Assembly (NCBI GenBank): GCA_000024525.1
Contig: CP001769.1
Location: 62,001-126,000 of the forward strand
Source of the DNA: Spirosoma linguale DSM 74
GTDB taxonomy: Bacteria; Bacteroidota; Bacteroidia; Cytophagales; Spirosomataceae
Reading direction: 5' to 3'
DNA length: 64,000 nt
How positions within the stretch are numbered: position 1 is the first letter of the stretch; every line of letters begins with the position of its first letter. The notes under the pieces were generated by a model. It ran no database searches and was not told the origin of the DNA. It worked only from the letters and a program-made list of their open reading frames with translations. The translations under genes were made by a program, and so were the position numbers. Shown here piece after piece: positions 49,967 through 60,000 of the stretch.

Positions 49967-51388
49967 ATGAATTCGTACCATAGATATATGCGCTCACTCC
50001 TGGCTATACTCCTGATCTGGGGCCTCGGCGGGTGTAAAGATTATTTCGAACTGAATCAGAATCCGACGCTGATCGACAATCCGCCACTAAGCGCGTTCCT
50101 CTCGACAACGACCCAGAAAACGGCGCTTAACTCGCAGCGGATCGGTAACATTACGTCGTACTTTGTGCAATACCTGGCGAGTCCGGGCGCTGGCGGGTCG
50201 ACGGATACGTACCAGATTACGGACTATACCAGTGCCTGGGATGCCGTTTATTTCGGTATGGCCGATCTGTACGACATGAAGCGGAAAGCCCAGGAACAGG
50301 GAGCGTCGGAATACGTTGGGGTGGCCGATGTGCTGCTGTCGTATCACCTTACGCTCATTGCCGACACGTTTGGCAGTGCGCCCTTCTCGGATGCTTTTAC
50401 CGGCACGACACTGACGCCAAAGTACGACACGGCCGAAACCTTGTACACGACGGCGCTCAACCTGCTGAACGAAGCCATTACAGAACTGGCCAAAACCGAT
50501 TCGAAGGTGAAACTTAGTGCCGCCAACGACCTGATCCATAAAGGAAGCACGGCCGCCTGGACAAAAACGGCCTATGCCCTCAAGGCTCGGATGCTGAACA
50601 AAATCTCCAAAACAAGCGCTTACAAACCCGCCGATGTGCTCGACGCGACATCAAAATCGTACACGGCCAACGCCGATGATGCGCAGATGTCGTCGTTCTT
50701 GCTACGGAATCCATGGGCGCAGGTAGCCCGAAATAATGCCCTTTTGACACTCGATGGCTGGCTGTCGACGCAGCTGGTGAATCAGCTGAATGGCACGACA
50801 TACGGCGTTTTCGACCCACGAATTGAGAAGATCACGGATAAGACTGTTAACAACGATTACAAGGGCACCGTAAATGGGCAGGGCAACGTAGGCGGCAATA
50901 ACACCACAAAAGACGAGTCGTACATTTCGCTCAATTCGCCCCTAACCGGCGATGCCTCGCCGTTGTTGATCGTGACGTTTGCGGAGATGAAGTTCGTGGA
51001 GGCTGAAGCGGCTCTGGCATCTGGCGACAAGGCCCGTGCCTATGCGGCTTATCTGGCCGGTATACGAGCTAACATGGACAAGTTGGGTGTAGCGGCCGAG
51101 GCCCGGGATGCGTACATTGCGAATCCGCTGGTCAGCGTGGGAGCCAATGCCCTTACCCGCGACCTCATCTTTAAAGAAAAATACGTGGTTACGTACCTGA
51201 ACCCCGAAGCCTGGAATGATGCCCGCCGGTACGATTATCAGTACAAAGGCTTTAAACTCCCCGTCAATTCCGCTCTGCCGACGTACATCCGCCGGGTCGC
51301 CTATCCGAACGGCGAAACGACCAAAAACGGCAAAAACGTACCCACAGAGGTAGCGCTGTCAGAACCACTCTGGTGGGATAAACGATAA
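49967..51388 (+). CDS. SusD/RagB-family lipoprotein (SusD-like 2)
   Basis: The 473-residue protein has a lipoprotein leader with lipobox GLGGC, then KDYFELNQNPTLIDNPPLSAFLS, the usual SusD-like 2 N-terminus. TPR-like helices follow (VGVADVLLSYHLTLIADTFGSAPFSDAF; FAEMKFVEAEAALASGD). I place the start at 49967 (MNSYHRY); the ATG seven codons later is also possible. SusD proteins bind the nutrient at the cell surface and lid the SusC channel. It pairs with the frameshifted SusC 26 bases upstream. The ligand is unknown. Confidence 0.9.
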   Translation: MNSYHRYMRSLLAILLIWGLGGCKDYFELNQNPTLIDNPPLSAFLSTTTQKTALNSQRIGNITSYFVQYLASPGAGGSTDTYQITDYTSAWDAVYFGMADLYDMKRKAQEQGASEYVGVADVLLSYHLTLIADTFGSAPFSDAFTGTTLTPKYDTAETLYTTALNLLNEAITELAKTDSKVKLSAANDLIHKGSTAAWTKTAYALKARMLNKISKTSAYKPADVLDATSKSYTANADDAQMSSFLLRNPWAQVARNNALLTLDGWLSTQLVNQLNGTTYGVFDPRIEKITDKTVNNDYKGTVNGQGNVGGNNTTKDESYISLNSPLTGDASPLLIVTFAEMKFVEAEAALASGDKARAYAAYLAGIRANMDKLGVAAEARDAYIANPLVSVGANALTRDLIFKEKYVVTYLNPEAWNDARRYDYQYKGFKLPVNSALPTYIRRVAYPNGETTKNGKNVPTEVALSEPLWWDKR

Positions 51389-51407
51389 CCGGTTTAGTGT
51401 AATACCA

Positions 51408-51458
51408 ACCGTCCCGGTCGGGTGTGACCAAACCATATTCACACCCGACCGGGACGGT
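51408..51458. repeat. Perfect 20-base inverted repeat after SusD
   Basis: The arms at 51408-51427 (ACCGTCCCGGTCGGGTGTGA) and 51439-51458 are exact inverted copies around an 11-base loop. It lies between two convergent genes and may also end both transcripts. Confidence 0.8.
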
Positions 51459-51478
51459 CGCCGGGCCGACGCTCGGCA

Positions 51479-52399
51479 CTACAGTGTTGCCAGCACCCCT
51501 TCTTTCAATGAATACGTTGAGGTGCGTATCTGCGAAATGCCGTGCGTTTTCAGCACAAAGTCGATCAGGCAAACGGCCACCACGATCATGTCGACGCGCA
51601 GCTCGATCATGCCGGGAATCTGCATACGCTCTTCGTGATTGCGGGTAATCAGTAGCTCGTAAGCCCGGTAAAACTCGGCAACGGGCAGGGTAAAGGTGGC
51701 CTGCTGAGGATCGGGCAGGTGGCCCTGTTCGTGCATGAACCACATATCCACCAGCGTATCGAAGGACCCCGAAGAGCCCACCAGCACCGTGGGCTCATAT
51801 TGGTGAATGGCGTTGGCCAGCGGCAGTAACTGTTCCTGGAAATAATCGTGAAGCCGACGGATGCTACCCGAACCAATAGGGTCTGTAGACATGAACCGTT
51901 CGCGAAGCCGCTGCCCGCCAATCTCGAAGCTCTGTTTCCAGAAGATACGCGTTTGGTTGCCCAGGATAAACTCGACGCTGCCCCCGCCAATATCCATCAC
52001 CAGAGCGGTAGTCTCGTCCAGTGCCCCGGCTGCCCGAACGCCTTTATAGATGTATTCGGCTTCCTGCTCCCCGGAAATTACCCGAATCGGGATGCTCGTT
52101 GCGGCCCGAACCCGGTCGATAAACTCCTGCTGATTACGGGCTACCCGAATGGCGCTGGTACCCGTGGCCATGACCTGATCGGGTGCTACGGCATGCTGGT
52201 CGAGCACTTGCCGGAAATACGTGAGTACGCCCAGCGCCCGGTCGATACCGGCTTCTGTAATGATTCCCTGATTGATACCGGCTTGTCCGATTTTGGCAGG
52301 CCGACTTTCGCGAAACAGCGTTGTATAGCCGGTATCAGTTTTTTCGGCGATTAGAAGATGAAATGTATTGGTACCTAAGTCGATAATGGCTTGCTTCAT
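51479..52399 (-). CDS. Ppx/GppA-family exopolyphosphatase
   Basis: The 306-residue protein has the ASKHA-fold motifs IIDLGTNTFHLLIAE (residues 5-19), MDIGGGSVEFILG and SSGSFDTL. It lacks the C-terminal HD domain of full-length Ppx, as is common in Bacteroidota. It probably hydrolyses polyphosphate or pppGpp. A candidate -7 box (TAGATTTG, minus strand 52405-52412) is only a few bases before the start, so the transcript could be nearly leaderless. Confidence 0.88.
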   Translation of the reverse strand: MKQAIIDLGTNTFHLLIAEKTDTGYTTLFRESRPAKIGQAGINQGIITEAGIDRALGVLTYFRQVLDQHAVAPDQVMATGTSAIRVARNQQEFIDRVRAATSIPIRVISGEQEAEYIYKGVRAAGALDETTALVMDIGGGSVEFILGNQTRIFWKQSFEIGGQRLRERFMSTDPIGSGSIRRLHDYFQEQLLPLANAIHQYEPTVLVGSSGSFDTLVDMWFMHEQGHLPDPQQATFTLPVAEFYRAYELLITRNHEERMQIPGMIELRVDMIVVAVCLIDFVLKTHGISQIRTSTYSLKEGVLATL

Positions 52400-52421
52400 A
52401 GATGCAAATCTATTACCTTTG
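52391..52421 (+). promoter_or_regulatory. Bacteroidota promoter for rpsU
   Basis: A -33 TTG (52391-52393) and a -7 TACCTTTG (52414-52421) are separated by 20 bases. The rpsU start is at 52457. The region also overlaps the start of the divergent exopolyphosphatase gene. Confidence 0.6.
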
Positions 52422-52456
52422 CCGTCCGGTTTTAGCTAAAACAGAAAAATTAGAAC

Positions 52457-52654
52457 ATGCTTATCATTAACGTAAAAGACAACGAGTCGATTGACAAGGC
52501 CCTGAAACGCTTCAAGAAGAAATTCGAGAAGACGGGCGTGTTGCGGCAGTTGCGGTCGCGGACGGCTTTCCAGAAACCGTCGGTAAAGCGTCGCACAGAG
52601 ATTATCAAAGCCGCTTACAAAGAGCGGATGTACGGCAACCATACCGAACAATAG
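52457..52654 (+). CDS. rpsU: 30S ribosomal protein S21
   Basis: The 65-residue basic protein matches S21 (MLIINVKDNESIDKALKRFK, TGVLRQLRSRTAFQKPSVKRR). Length is normal. It has its own promoter and terminator, thus a monocistronic gene. Confidence 0.95.
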   Translation: MLIINVKDNESIDKALKRFKKKFEKTGVLRQLRSRTAFQKPSVKRRTEIIKAAYKERMYGNHTEQ

Positions 52655-52757
52655 GATCGTTCGGTCATCAGCTACGCTGGTGGTGTGAAGTTGGTCGTGG
52701 ATGAATCGTTGATTGCGCAGTCAACGATGCCGAATCACCAGATAAAACACAAATACG

Positions 52758-52790
52758 AGCAGCAGACAGCGATGTTTGCTGCTTTTTTTT
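52758..52790 (+). terminator. Rho-independent terminator after rpsU
   Basis: AGCAGCA pairs with TGCTGCT across a 12-base loop and is followed by a run of T to 52790. It lies about 100 bases after the rpsU stop. Confidence 0.75.
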
Positions 52791-53053
52791 GACCGGGATT
52801 TTAGCAAGATTCAAAAGATTAAATAAGATTGTCCACACGAAAGAGAGACAAGTCGGGTAGTCTTTAACCTGTTAGTGATCCAGCCTATTTTTATAAAGAC
52901 AAAGCTGATTTGTCGGGTTGATGGGTTAAGATGACTAAATTTGATCGTGTAAAATCACCGGCATCCGAGTATGTAAGCTCATGTTGCCAGCATGCCTGGC
53001 GATTCCAATTCGCCGTAATCTTTTTAATCCTTAAAATCCTGTGAATCCCGGTC
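52791..53053. repeat. Inverted-repeat-bounded element ending in the Xer gene start
   Basis: GACCGGGATT (52791-52800) and AATCCCGGTC (53044-53053) are perfect inverted ends. Next to each lie related AT-rich words (AAGATTCAAAAGATTAAATAAGATT and TAATCTTTTTAATCCTTAAAATC) in inverted orientation. No gene is seen inside. The right end overlaps the first codons of the recombinase gene. Confidence 0.55.
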
Positions 53054-53937
53054 AAGATTTCCTCGCCCACATACGCTACGAAAAACGGCTGAGCCATCAT
53101 ACCCTGACGGCCTACGCCAATGACCTGGAGCAGTTCTGTACCTTTCTGCTCGCCGAGTGCAACATCGACCAGCCCGAACGGGCCGACTTCCGGCATGTAC
53201 GTTCCTGGATTGTAAGTTTGGTGGAGAGCGGCATGGATAAATCGTCTGTAAACCGAAAAATAGCGACGCTCCGTAATTTCTTCGGGTTTCTGTTGCGTCG
53301 CAAAGTGATTGACTTCGACCCCATGTCGAAGATACAGGCCTTAAAAGCCAGCAAGCGACTGCCGCAATATGTCGAAGAAAAGCCGATGGAAATGCTGCTC
53401 GACGACATCGAATTCCCGGATACTTTTGAGGGGCTGCGGGATAAACTGGTGCTGGAACTCCTCTACGGAACCGGCATTCGCCTGAGCGAGCTGACCGGCC
53501 TGAAAACCACCGATGTCAACCTTTACGAGAAAACGATTGTCGTACTTGGCAAGCGTAACAAACATCGTATTGTGCCCTTGAACCAGCCGCTGTTCGAACT
53601 GATTCAGCAATACAATCTCCTCAAAGAAAAAGAATTCTCGGGCCAGGCAGATACTGCTCACTTAATCGTCAGCGATAAAGGTGTGGCTGCGTATCCGGTA
53701 CTTATCCAGCGCATTGTAAAACGACATCTGACGTTGGTTACTACGCTTGGCACCAAGAGCCCGCACGTGCTACGGCATACCTTTGCTACCCACCTGCTCA
53801 ACCGGGGTGCCGATCTGAACGCCATTAAAGATCTGCTCGGGCATAGCAGCCTGGCGGCTACTCAGATTTATACCCACACCAGCCTCGACCAGCTAAAGAA
53901 GACCTACGATCAGGCCCATCCAAAGGCAAAAAAATAA
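53041..53937 (+). CDS. Tyrosine recombinase of the XerC/XerD family
   Basis: The 298-residue protein has an N-terminal SAM-like domain (FLAHIRYEKRLSHHTLTAYANDLEQFCTFL). The catalytic domain carries Arg in YGTGIRLSELTGL, HxxR in HVLRHTFATHLL, His in LGHSSLAATQIY and the nucleophile Y277. The size and motifs are those of the chromosome-dimer-resolving recombinases. The GTG start at 53041 falls inside an inverted-repeat end; no better upstream start exists. XerC and XerD cannot be told apart from this alone. It is not adjacent to the accessory island and is probably a housekeeping gene. Confidence 0.9.
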   Translation: MNPGQDFLAHIRYEKRLSHHTLTAYANDLEQFCTFLLAECNIDQPERADFRHVRSWIVSLVESGMDKSSVNRKIATLRNFFGFLLRRKVIDFDPMSKIQALKASKRLPQYVEEKPMEMLLDDIEFPDTFEGLRDKLVLELLYGTGIRLSELTGLKTTDVNLYEKTIVVLGKRNKHRIVPLNQPLFELIQQYNLLKEKEFSGQADTAHLIVSDKGVAAYPVLIQRIVKRHLTLVTTLGTKSPHVLRHTFATHLLNRGADLNAIKDLLGHSSLAATQIYTHTSLDQLKKTYDQAHPKAKK

Positions 53938-53991
53938 GACGTTGTTTGAGTAAATCGCTTTGTGGCCAAAGTGATTTACTCAAACAACGTC
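53938..53991. repeat. Long hairpin immediately after the Xer gene
   Basis: A 19-base perfect stem starting GACGTTGTTTGAG is extended by a G-T pair and CTTTG/CAAAG to about 25 base pairs around a TGGC loop. It begins directly after the stop codon. It lacks a T run, so it looks more like a dispersed palindrome than a normal terminator. Confidence 0.75.
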
Positions 53992-54279
53992 CAGGGTCCA
54001 GAGCTGTGCCGCTTCGCATCTCTACCCATAGGTTACTCGTTCAGAATATTCGGGTAATTTGTTATTGGTAAAAAAGCATAAACACTTACATTTTTCTGCA
54101 AGAAGTTTACAAACTCAGGTATATACATTTAACAATCTGCTTTGATGTGAGTAATTTTGTAGACTATAGACTAAGTAATTACTGAAGGTTGAGCCAACAG
54201 GCCGTTCGTTACCATTAGCCGACGATATTACTGGAAATGTCTATAATGACCTGTGGGGCTATTCCCCAAACTGTATATT
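53992..54279. other. Control region before the bacteriophytochrome gene
   Basis: No gene is supported in this 288-base AT-rich gap. TAATTTTG at 54152-54159 matches the TAnnTTTG -7 box and would give a leader of about 115 bases before the start at 54280. The -33 region is not clear. Confidence 0.45.
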
Positions 54280-56520
54280 ATGCAAGCAATCCCTGATCTG
54301 ACCAACTGTGAAAAGGAGCCTATCCAATGGCCTGGCTTTATTCAGTCATACGGCTTTTTGATAGCCGTTGATCCGGTTGCGTTCACCATCTGGCAGGTTA
54401 GCGAAAACATAGAAGAACTGGCCGGGCAACCCGTAAACAGTCTTATTGGTCAGCCTTTAGTGAACCTTCAACTAGGCGATCTGTCGGGCATTTTGCTTCA
54501 CGACATGCTCGTAATTGCTATGCGCAGCGGGACACCGGAGACCTTTAATCCGTACCCACTCAAACTTCACGGACGTGACTGGCTTGCTATCGTTCACCGG
54601 CACGACGGAGCCCTGATTATGGAGCTGGAGCCGACGAGCCAGCTTTATGGCGGCTTGTCGAAACCCCTGCATACGCTGCTTTCTCAGGCTATGAGCGACA
54701 TTCAGCGGAGCAAAACCCTTGCTCAACTGCTGGAAAAGACGGCTCAGCAGATAAAGCAGATTACGGGTTTTGACCGGGTAATGATCTATCGCTTCGGCGA
54801 GGACTGGCACGGTGAGGTAGTTGCTGAAGCGCGCGAAGAACATCTTGTGCCGTTTCTGGGGTTACACTATCCGGCTTCCGACATTCCCCGGCAGGCGCGG
54901 GAGCTTTATAAAATTAACCTGGTTCGGGGTGTTGCCGATGTTAACGAGCCCCGGGTACCCATCCTGCCGGTCAATGTTGCGCAGTACGACCGTCCGCTCG
55001 ACCTCACACACGCGAACTTACGCGCCGTTTCACCGGTGCACATCGAGTATCTGTCGAATATGGGTGTTCGGGCGAGTATGAGCATTTCCTTACTCTACCG
55101 TTCTGAGTTATGGGGCCTTATTGCCTGCCACCATTACAGCGGCCCCCGCTTCATCGACTACCCCGCCCGGCAGTCGATTAAACTCGTGAGCCAACTACTG
55201 TCGACGGTACTGGAAATCCGTAAAGACGATGAAGAGGCTGAAGTTTCGGGAAGGCTGCACGACAATGAACAGGCTCTTTATCAACAGATGACGGTCGATT
55301 GGGACATTGTACAGGGGCTAACCAAGCACCCCATTACCGCCCTGGATCTGAATGAAGCCACTGGCGCGGCTCTGCTATTCGAAGAAGAACTGCATCTGCT
55401 GGGCGATACCCCGGCGCCAGACGATATACTAAACCTGATCGACTGGCTCAAGAATACAACCCCCGAAAGTGTATTTCAGACGAATCAACTGCCTAATCTG
55501 TATGCACCAGCGGAAGGGTATCGTGACAAAGCCGCCGGGGTTTTAATGGTCGTTCTGTCGCGGCAGATGAACGAGTATCTCCTCTGGTTTAAGCCCGAGC
55601 AGATTCAGCAGGTTTCCTGGGGGGGCAATCCCGATAAGCCGGTCGAGCGAACGAACACTGGCGAAGTACGACTCAGTCCGCGTAAAAGCTTTGATAAATG
55701 GATACAAACCGTTCGGAATAAATCCCTGCCCTGGCAACAGGTGGAGGTCGCGCTGGCCCTGAAACTCCGCGAAGATCTTTTGCAGATCGTAGCGGGTAAG
55801 GCCAATCAGATTCGCTCCCTGAACGAACAGCTACGGCTGGCCAATGAAGAACTGGAGGCCTTCAGCTACACAGTTTCGCACGACTTGCGGTCGCCCCTTT
55901 CGTCGATCAAGCGATATACCGAGATTTACCAGGAAGATTACGGCGATCAGATGGATGAGACGGCCAGAGGAATCTTCGACAGAATTACGAAGGCCAGTGA
56001 CCGGATGAGTATGCTCATTCGCAACATTATGCAGTATTCGCAGGTAGGGAGTTCGGGATTGACCCGGCGATTGTTGCCGATGAACGAGATGCTTCAGCAA
56101 CTGCGTGAAGAGTTGCTGACGGGCGAAACGGGCCGTACTATTACCCTTCAGATCGGTGAAACACCCGATCTTGAAGGAGACCAGACCATGGTAAATCAGG
56201 TGTTCAGTAACCTCCTTTCCAACGCCATCAAATACACCCGCCCGGTGCCCGAGGCCCGTATAACGGTGCTGGGGCGCCAGAGCCGTCAGGAAGTCGTCTA
56301 CGCCGTAACGGACAATGGCATTGGCATTGATATGAAACAGGCGGGCAAAGTATTTGAACTTTTTCAGCGGCTCGACTCGGCGGCAAGCTACGAAGGCTAC
56401 GGCGTAGGGCTGGCCATCGTTAAACGTATCCTGAGCCGACACCAGGGCAAGGTTTGGTTTGAGAGTGTTCCTTACCAGACAACAACCTTTTATGTATCGT
56501 TTCCCAGACGCATTTCCTGA
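54280..56520 (+). CDS. Bacteriophytochrome histidine kinase
   Basis: The 746-residue protein starts at 54280 (MQAIPDLTNC), where Cys10 is the expected biliverdin-binding cysteine. The PAS domain (CEKEPIQWPGFIQSYGFLIAV) is followed by a GAF domain with the phytochrome motif YPASDIPRQARELY and SPVHIEYLSNMGVRASMSISL. A PHY domain ends with a PRKSFDKW-type stretch. HisKA has H534 in VSHDLRSPLSS, and an ATPase domain follows (DNGIGID, GYGVGLAIV). It senses red/far-red light and autophosphorylates. A single-domain response regulator follows after five bases, as in Cph1-Rcp1 pairs. Family is sure; the output pathway is unknown. Confidence 0.93.
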   Translation: MQAIPDLTNCEKEPIQWPGFIQSYGFLIAVDPVAFTIWQVSENIEELAGQPVNSLIGQPLVNLQLGDLSGILLHDMLVIAMRSGTPETFNPYPLKLHGRDWLAIVHRHDGALIMELEPTSQLYGGLSKPLHTLLSQAMSDIQRSKTLAQLLEKTAQQIKQITGFDRVMIYRFGEDWHGEVVAEAREEHLVPFLGLHYPASDIPRQARELYKINLVRGVADVNEPRVPILPVNVAQYDRPLDLTHANLRAVSPVHIEYLSNMGVRASMSISLLYRSELWGLIACHHYSGPRFIDYPARQSIKLVSQLLSTVLEIRKDDEEAEVSGRLHDNEQALYQQMTVDWDIVQGLTKHPITALDLNEATGAALLFEEELHLLGDTPAPDDILNLIDWLKNTTPESVFQTNQLPNLYAPAEGYRDKAAGVLMVVLSRQMNEYLLWFKPEQIQQVSWGGNPDKPVERTNTGEVRLSPRKSFDKWIQTVRNKSLPWQQVEVALALKLREDLLQIVAGKANQIRSLNEQLRLANEELEAFSYTVSHDLRSPLSSIKRYTEIYQEDYGDQMDETARGIFDRITKASDRMSMLIRNIMQYSQVGSSGLTRRLLPMNEMLQQLREELLTGETGRTITLQIGETPDLEGDQTMVNQVFSNLLSNAIKYTRPVPEARITVLGRQSRQEVVYAVTDNGIGIDMKQAGKVFELFQRLDSAASYEGYGVGLAIVKRILSRHQGKVWFESVPYQTTTFYVSFPRRIS

Positions 56521-56525
56521 CTTTT

Positions 56526-56951
56526 ATGCTTGATATTCTTTACGTTGAAGACAACCCCGATGAAGCTGATATCTTCAGGCGACTCATCAGCCGCATGGAG
56601 CACCCGCCTGGTTTTTTAATCCTGGGCAGTGGTAGTGAAGCGATTGATTACTTACTTCAGCAGGGAAATTATCAGGGGCAAAGTACGCCTTTGCCCCGTT
56701 TGGTGCTGATAGACCTTAAATTGCCGGGGCATAATGGCTTTGAGGTTATTCAGCAGGTTCGGGCCACCAGCCGCACCTGCTACCTGCCGTTAGTCGTGTA
56801 CAGCACCTCCGACAACCCTAAAGATATGCGTCGGGCATACGACCTGGGCGCCAACGCTTATTTAATAAAGCCCGAAAGTTATCATCAGGTGAGCGAAATG
56901 ATGTGCCGGGCAATCGACTTCTGGTTAACACAGAGTCAGTATATACCTTAA
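56526..56951 (+). CDS. Single-domain response regulator (Rcp1-like)
   Basis: The 141-residue protein is a lone receiver domain. E8/D9 lie in YVEDNPDEA, the phosphoacceptor is D63 in VLIDLKLPGHNG, and a Ser/Thr site (YSTSD) and lysine (LIKPESY) follow. It starts five bases after the phytochrome gene, so they are coupled. Rcp1-like proteins receive phosphate from phytochrome kinases. It has no output domain and must act through protein contacts. A link to the downstream PAS kinase is possible. Confidence 0.93.
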   Translation: MLDILYVEDNPDEADIFRRLISRMEHPPGFLILGSGSEAIDYLLQQGNYQGQSTPLPRLVLIDLKLPGHNGFEVIQQVRATSRTCYLPLVVYSTSDNPKDMRRAYDLGANAYLIKPESYHQVSEMMCRAIDFWLTQSQYIP

Positions 56952-57018
56952 CCGGCCTGATAGATGGATATATCTATCGATGGTCTATCCAACGTTTATA
57001 ACCGCTAGTCTGAAAATT

Positions 57019-60000
57019 ATGTCTGTCATAAATCAATCTTCCCCGGCTTTGGTGCAAAGCGTTTTGCAGGCATCACAGAATGGCCTTCTGGTCTACAAAG
57101 GCGTTCGTGATGATGCCGGAAGGCTGACAGGCTTGCAGTTGATGTTGTCGAACGCAGTTGCCGAATCGAACCTGAACAGCCCGTATGCAGAGGCAATTGG
57201 TCAGTTGTTCGACCACCTGCATCCGCATTGGGCGGAAACGAATCTTGAACATCAATACCGGAAAGTGATCGAGACGGGGCAACCGGCTCGTTTCGAATTT
57301 AAATTTGATCAGCCAGGGCAGTCATTGCCTGTCTGGTACGATATATCGGCCGTACGGCTGGAAGAGAACAGTGTTGTGGTGTCCTACCATGACATCACGC
57401 AAAGCAAAGCCGATGCAGAAGCCAGCCGATTGAGCAGCGTGCTGCAACAGGCCTTCGATGTATCGGTGAACGGCATTACGGTCTTCGAGGCTATACACGA
57501 CGAACAGGGTGAGGTTGTCGACTTCCAGTTTGTCATGATCAACGATGCGGGTATACGCCTGGGAGGATACAAACGCGAAGAACTCCTGGGGCGTACCTTG
57601 TGGGAGATCTATCCGGCTACGAAAATCAATGGGCTTTTTGACGATTACGTAAACGTCTACAAAACCGGGCAGCCCGTTGAGAAAGAGAACTACTATCCTG
57701 AATACGACCTCTGGCGGGACGTGAAAATCGTTCGCGTACCCAAGGGTGTTATGGTTACGTATGTCGACATTACCGAGATCAGAAAACCTAAAGAGGCAAT
57801 CAGGCAACAGGCTAAGTTATTGAAACGGGTACTGGAAGGTGTGCCGGTGGGCATTGCCGTACTGGATGTTATTCGCTCCGAAGAAGATCCGGATAACCGC
57901 CCGCCCGATTTTCGGATTAGCCTGATCAATTCCCTGCTGGAGGAAATTCTGGGGCAGTCGGCAATGAAGGTAGTTGGGAAAAGGCTGACAGATGTTTTTC
58001 TGGACGCCAATGCGTCGGGTTTGCTTAGCCGCTGTATCACGGGTATTGAAGGAGGCATCGTTCAGGAGTTTGAACTGCCGTTTACGCTGGGCAAACATGC
58101 TGGCTGGTATCGGGTGTCGATGGCCCCTCAGGACGACCACCTGATTCTGGCGATGACCGAAGTTACCGGGATGAAACGGGCACAACTGGGGCACCACCGT
58201 CAGGCTGAGCTACTCAACTCGGTGCTCAACGGTTCGCAGAATTCAATTATTGTCCTGGAGGCCATACGTGATCCAACCGGCCGAATTGTCGATTTTCGGT
58301 ACGTATTGCAGAATGACACCCATCGAAAGAGAATAGGTCGTGCCGATAATCAACTGCTTGGTCGTACGATGCTGGAATTGTTCCCCCAATTCCAGTATCT
58401 GCTCGATCACTATGCCGAAGTCGTGATCACCGGCCAGCCGTTTCGCACAGAAACTGAGTTCAATTACGGGCAAAGTACTGTCTGGTGCGATATATCGGCC
58501 GTGAAACGCGAAGATGGTGTTATTCTGACTATTCAGGATAAAAGCCCCCAGAAACGGGCCGAGCAGCAACTTCAGGATCAGGCACAACTGCTGAAGTCAA
58601 TCAGCGATAATACCCCGGCGGGTTTGGTTCTCTGGGAAGCCGTTCGTGACAATACGCCCGAACGTAAGGTAATCGATTTTCGATACCGCATGACGAACCT
58701 CATGAACACTTACGTGACAGGCTACCCGGCCGAAGCCCTGATCGGCCGGGATCTGCTAACACTGTTTCCACGTTTTCGCGGTACTGAACTGGAGATGGCC
58801 CTTCGCGAAACCCTTGAAACCGGCCGCACACAGCGCATGGTTTTCACCTATTACCGGGAGACCGCCGACGGATGGTTCGACGCGCAGTTTATACGCATAG
58901 GCGACGGCCGTTCGACGGATAAGGTGCTGATGACGTACATGGATGTAACTGAGGCCCATCAGGCGCAGCTCGTTCAACGACAGCAGGCCGACCTGATGAA
59001 ACTGGTTATCGACGCTCAACCAACGGGCATTGTTTTGTATGAACCCGTACGGGAAGAGACAACGGATGGACAGCCGGGAAAGATCATTGATTTTACTCTT
59101 ATGCTGGTCAATGAAAAGCAAAGACAGCTTACCGGCCGTTCGGATGCGGAACTGATCGGGCATCGGGTGAAGTCGCTCTTTTCCAGCGAATCGTCTAATG
59201 AACTGTTTGACGAATTGGTAAAAGTGGCCGAGACCGGGCAGCGTAAAGAATGGCTGTTACCTTATTTCAGCAATGTTATCCGGGGCTGGTTTCAGTCATC
59301 CCTGATTCGTCACGGTGATCAGGTACTGTTTACGTTCCTGGATGTTACGGACCTTAAGCACCAGCAGCAGGCACTGGAACTAACGAACCATGAACTGCGT
59401 CGGAGTAATGAAAACCTCCAGAAATTTGCTTACGTCGCCAGCCACGATCTGCAGGAACCGTTGCGGAAAATTCAGTCCTTTGGCGATGTGCTGACCAGCA
59501 TTTACGGACATGTGCTGGATTTGACCGGGCTGGATATGATTAACCGAATGCAGGGATCGGCCCAGCGGATGTCCGAACTAATTCGGCATTTGCTGACGTA
59601 TTCACGGCTGTCAACTCAACTGGTTGAGACCGGCCCTGTGCCACTAACGGACTTACTGACCCAAACCCTTGATGACCTGGCCATACCCATACAGGAGTCG
59701 AACGCGATCATCGAACTGGGGGAGCTGCCAGTAGTTCATGGCGACAAAGGGCAATTGCGTCAACTGTTCCAGAACCTGCTGTCAAATGCTATTAAGTACC
59801 GGTTGCCCGACATTTCGCCAAAGGTGCAGATTACCGGTCAGCAGGTGAAAAGAAGGGATTTGCCCGCTACGCTCAGGCTGACAAGGATCGCTCGCGAAAA
59901 GAACGGGAATGCCCCGCAGTATTACCGGATCGACATAACCGACAATGGGATTGGGTTCGACGAAAAGTACCTGGACCGAATTTTTGAGGTCTTTCAACGA

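Noticed and set aside
53041..53937. Xer-type recombinase as the integrase of the accessory island
   Set aside because: It lies about 45 kb away and has the size and motifs of housekeeping XerC/XerD, without the extra integron-integrase insert.
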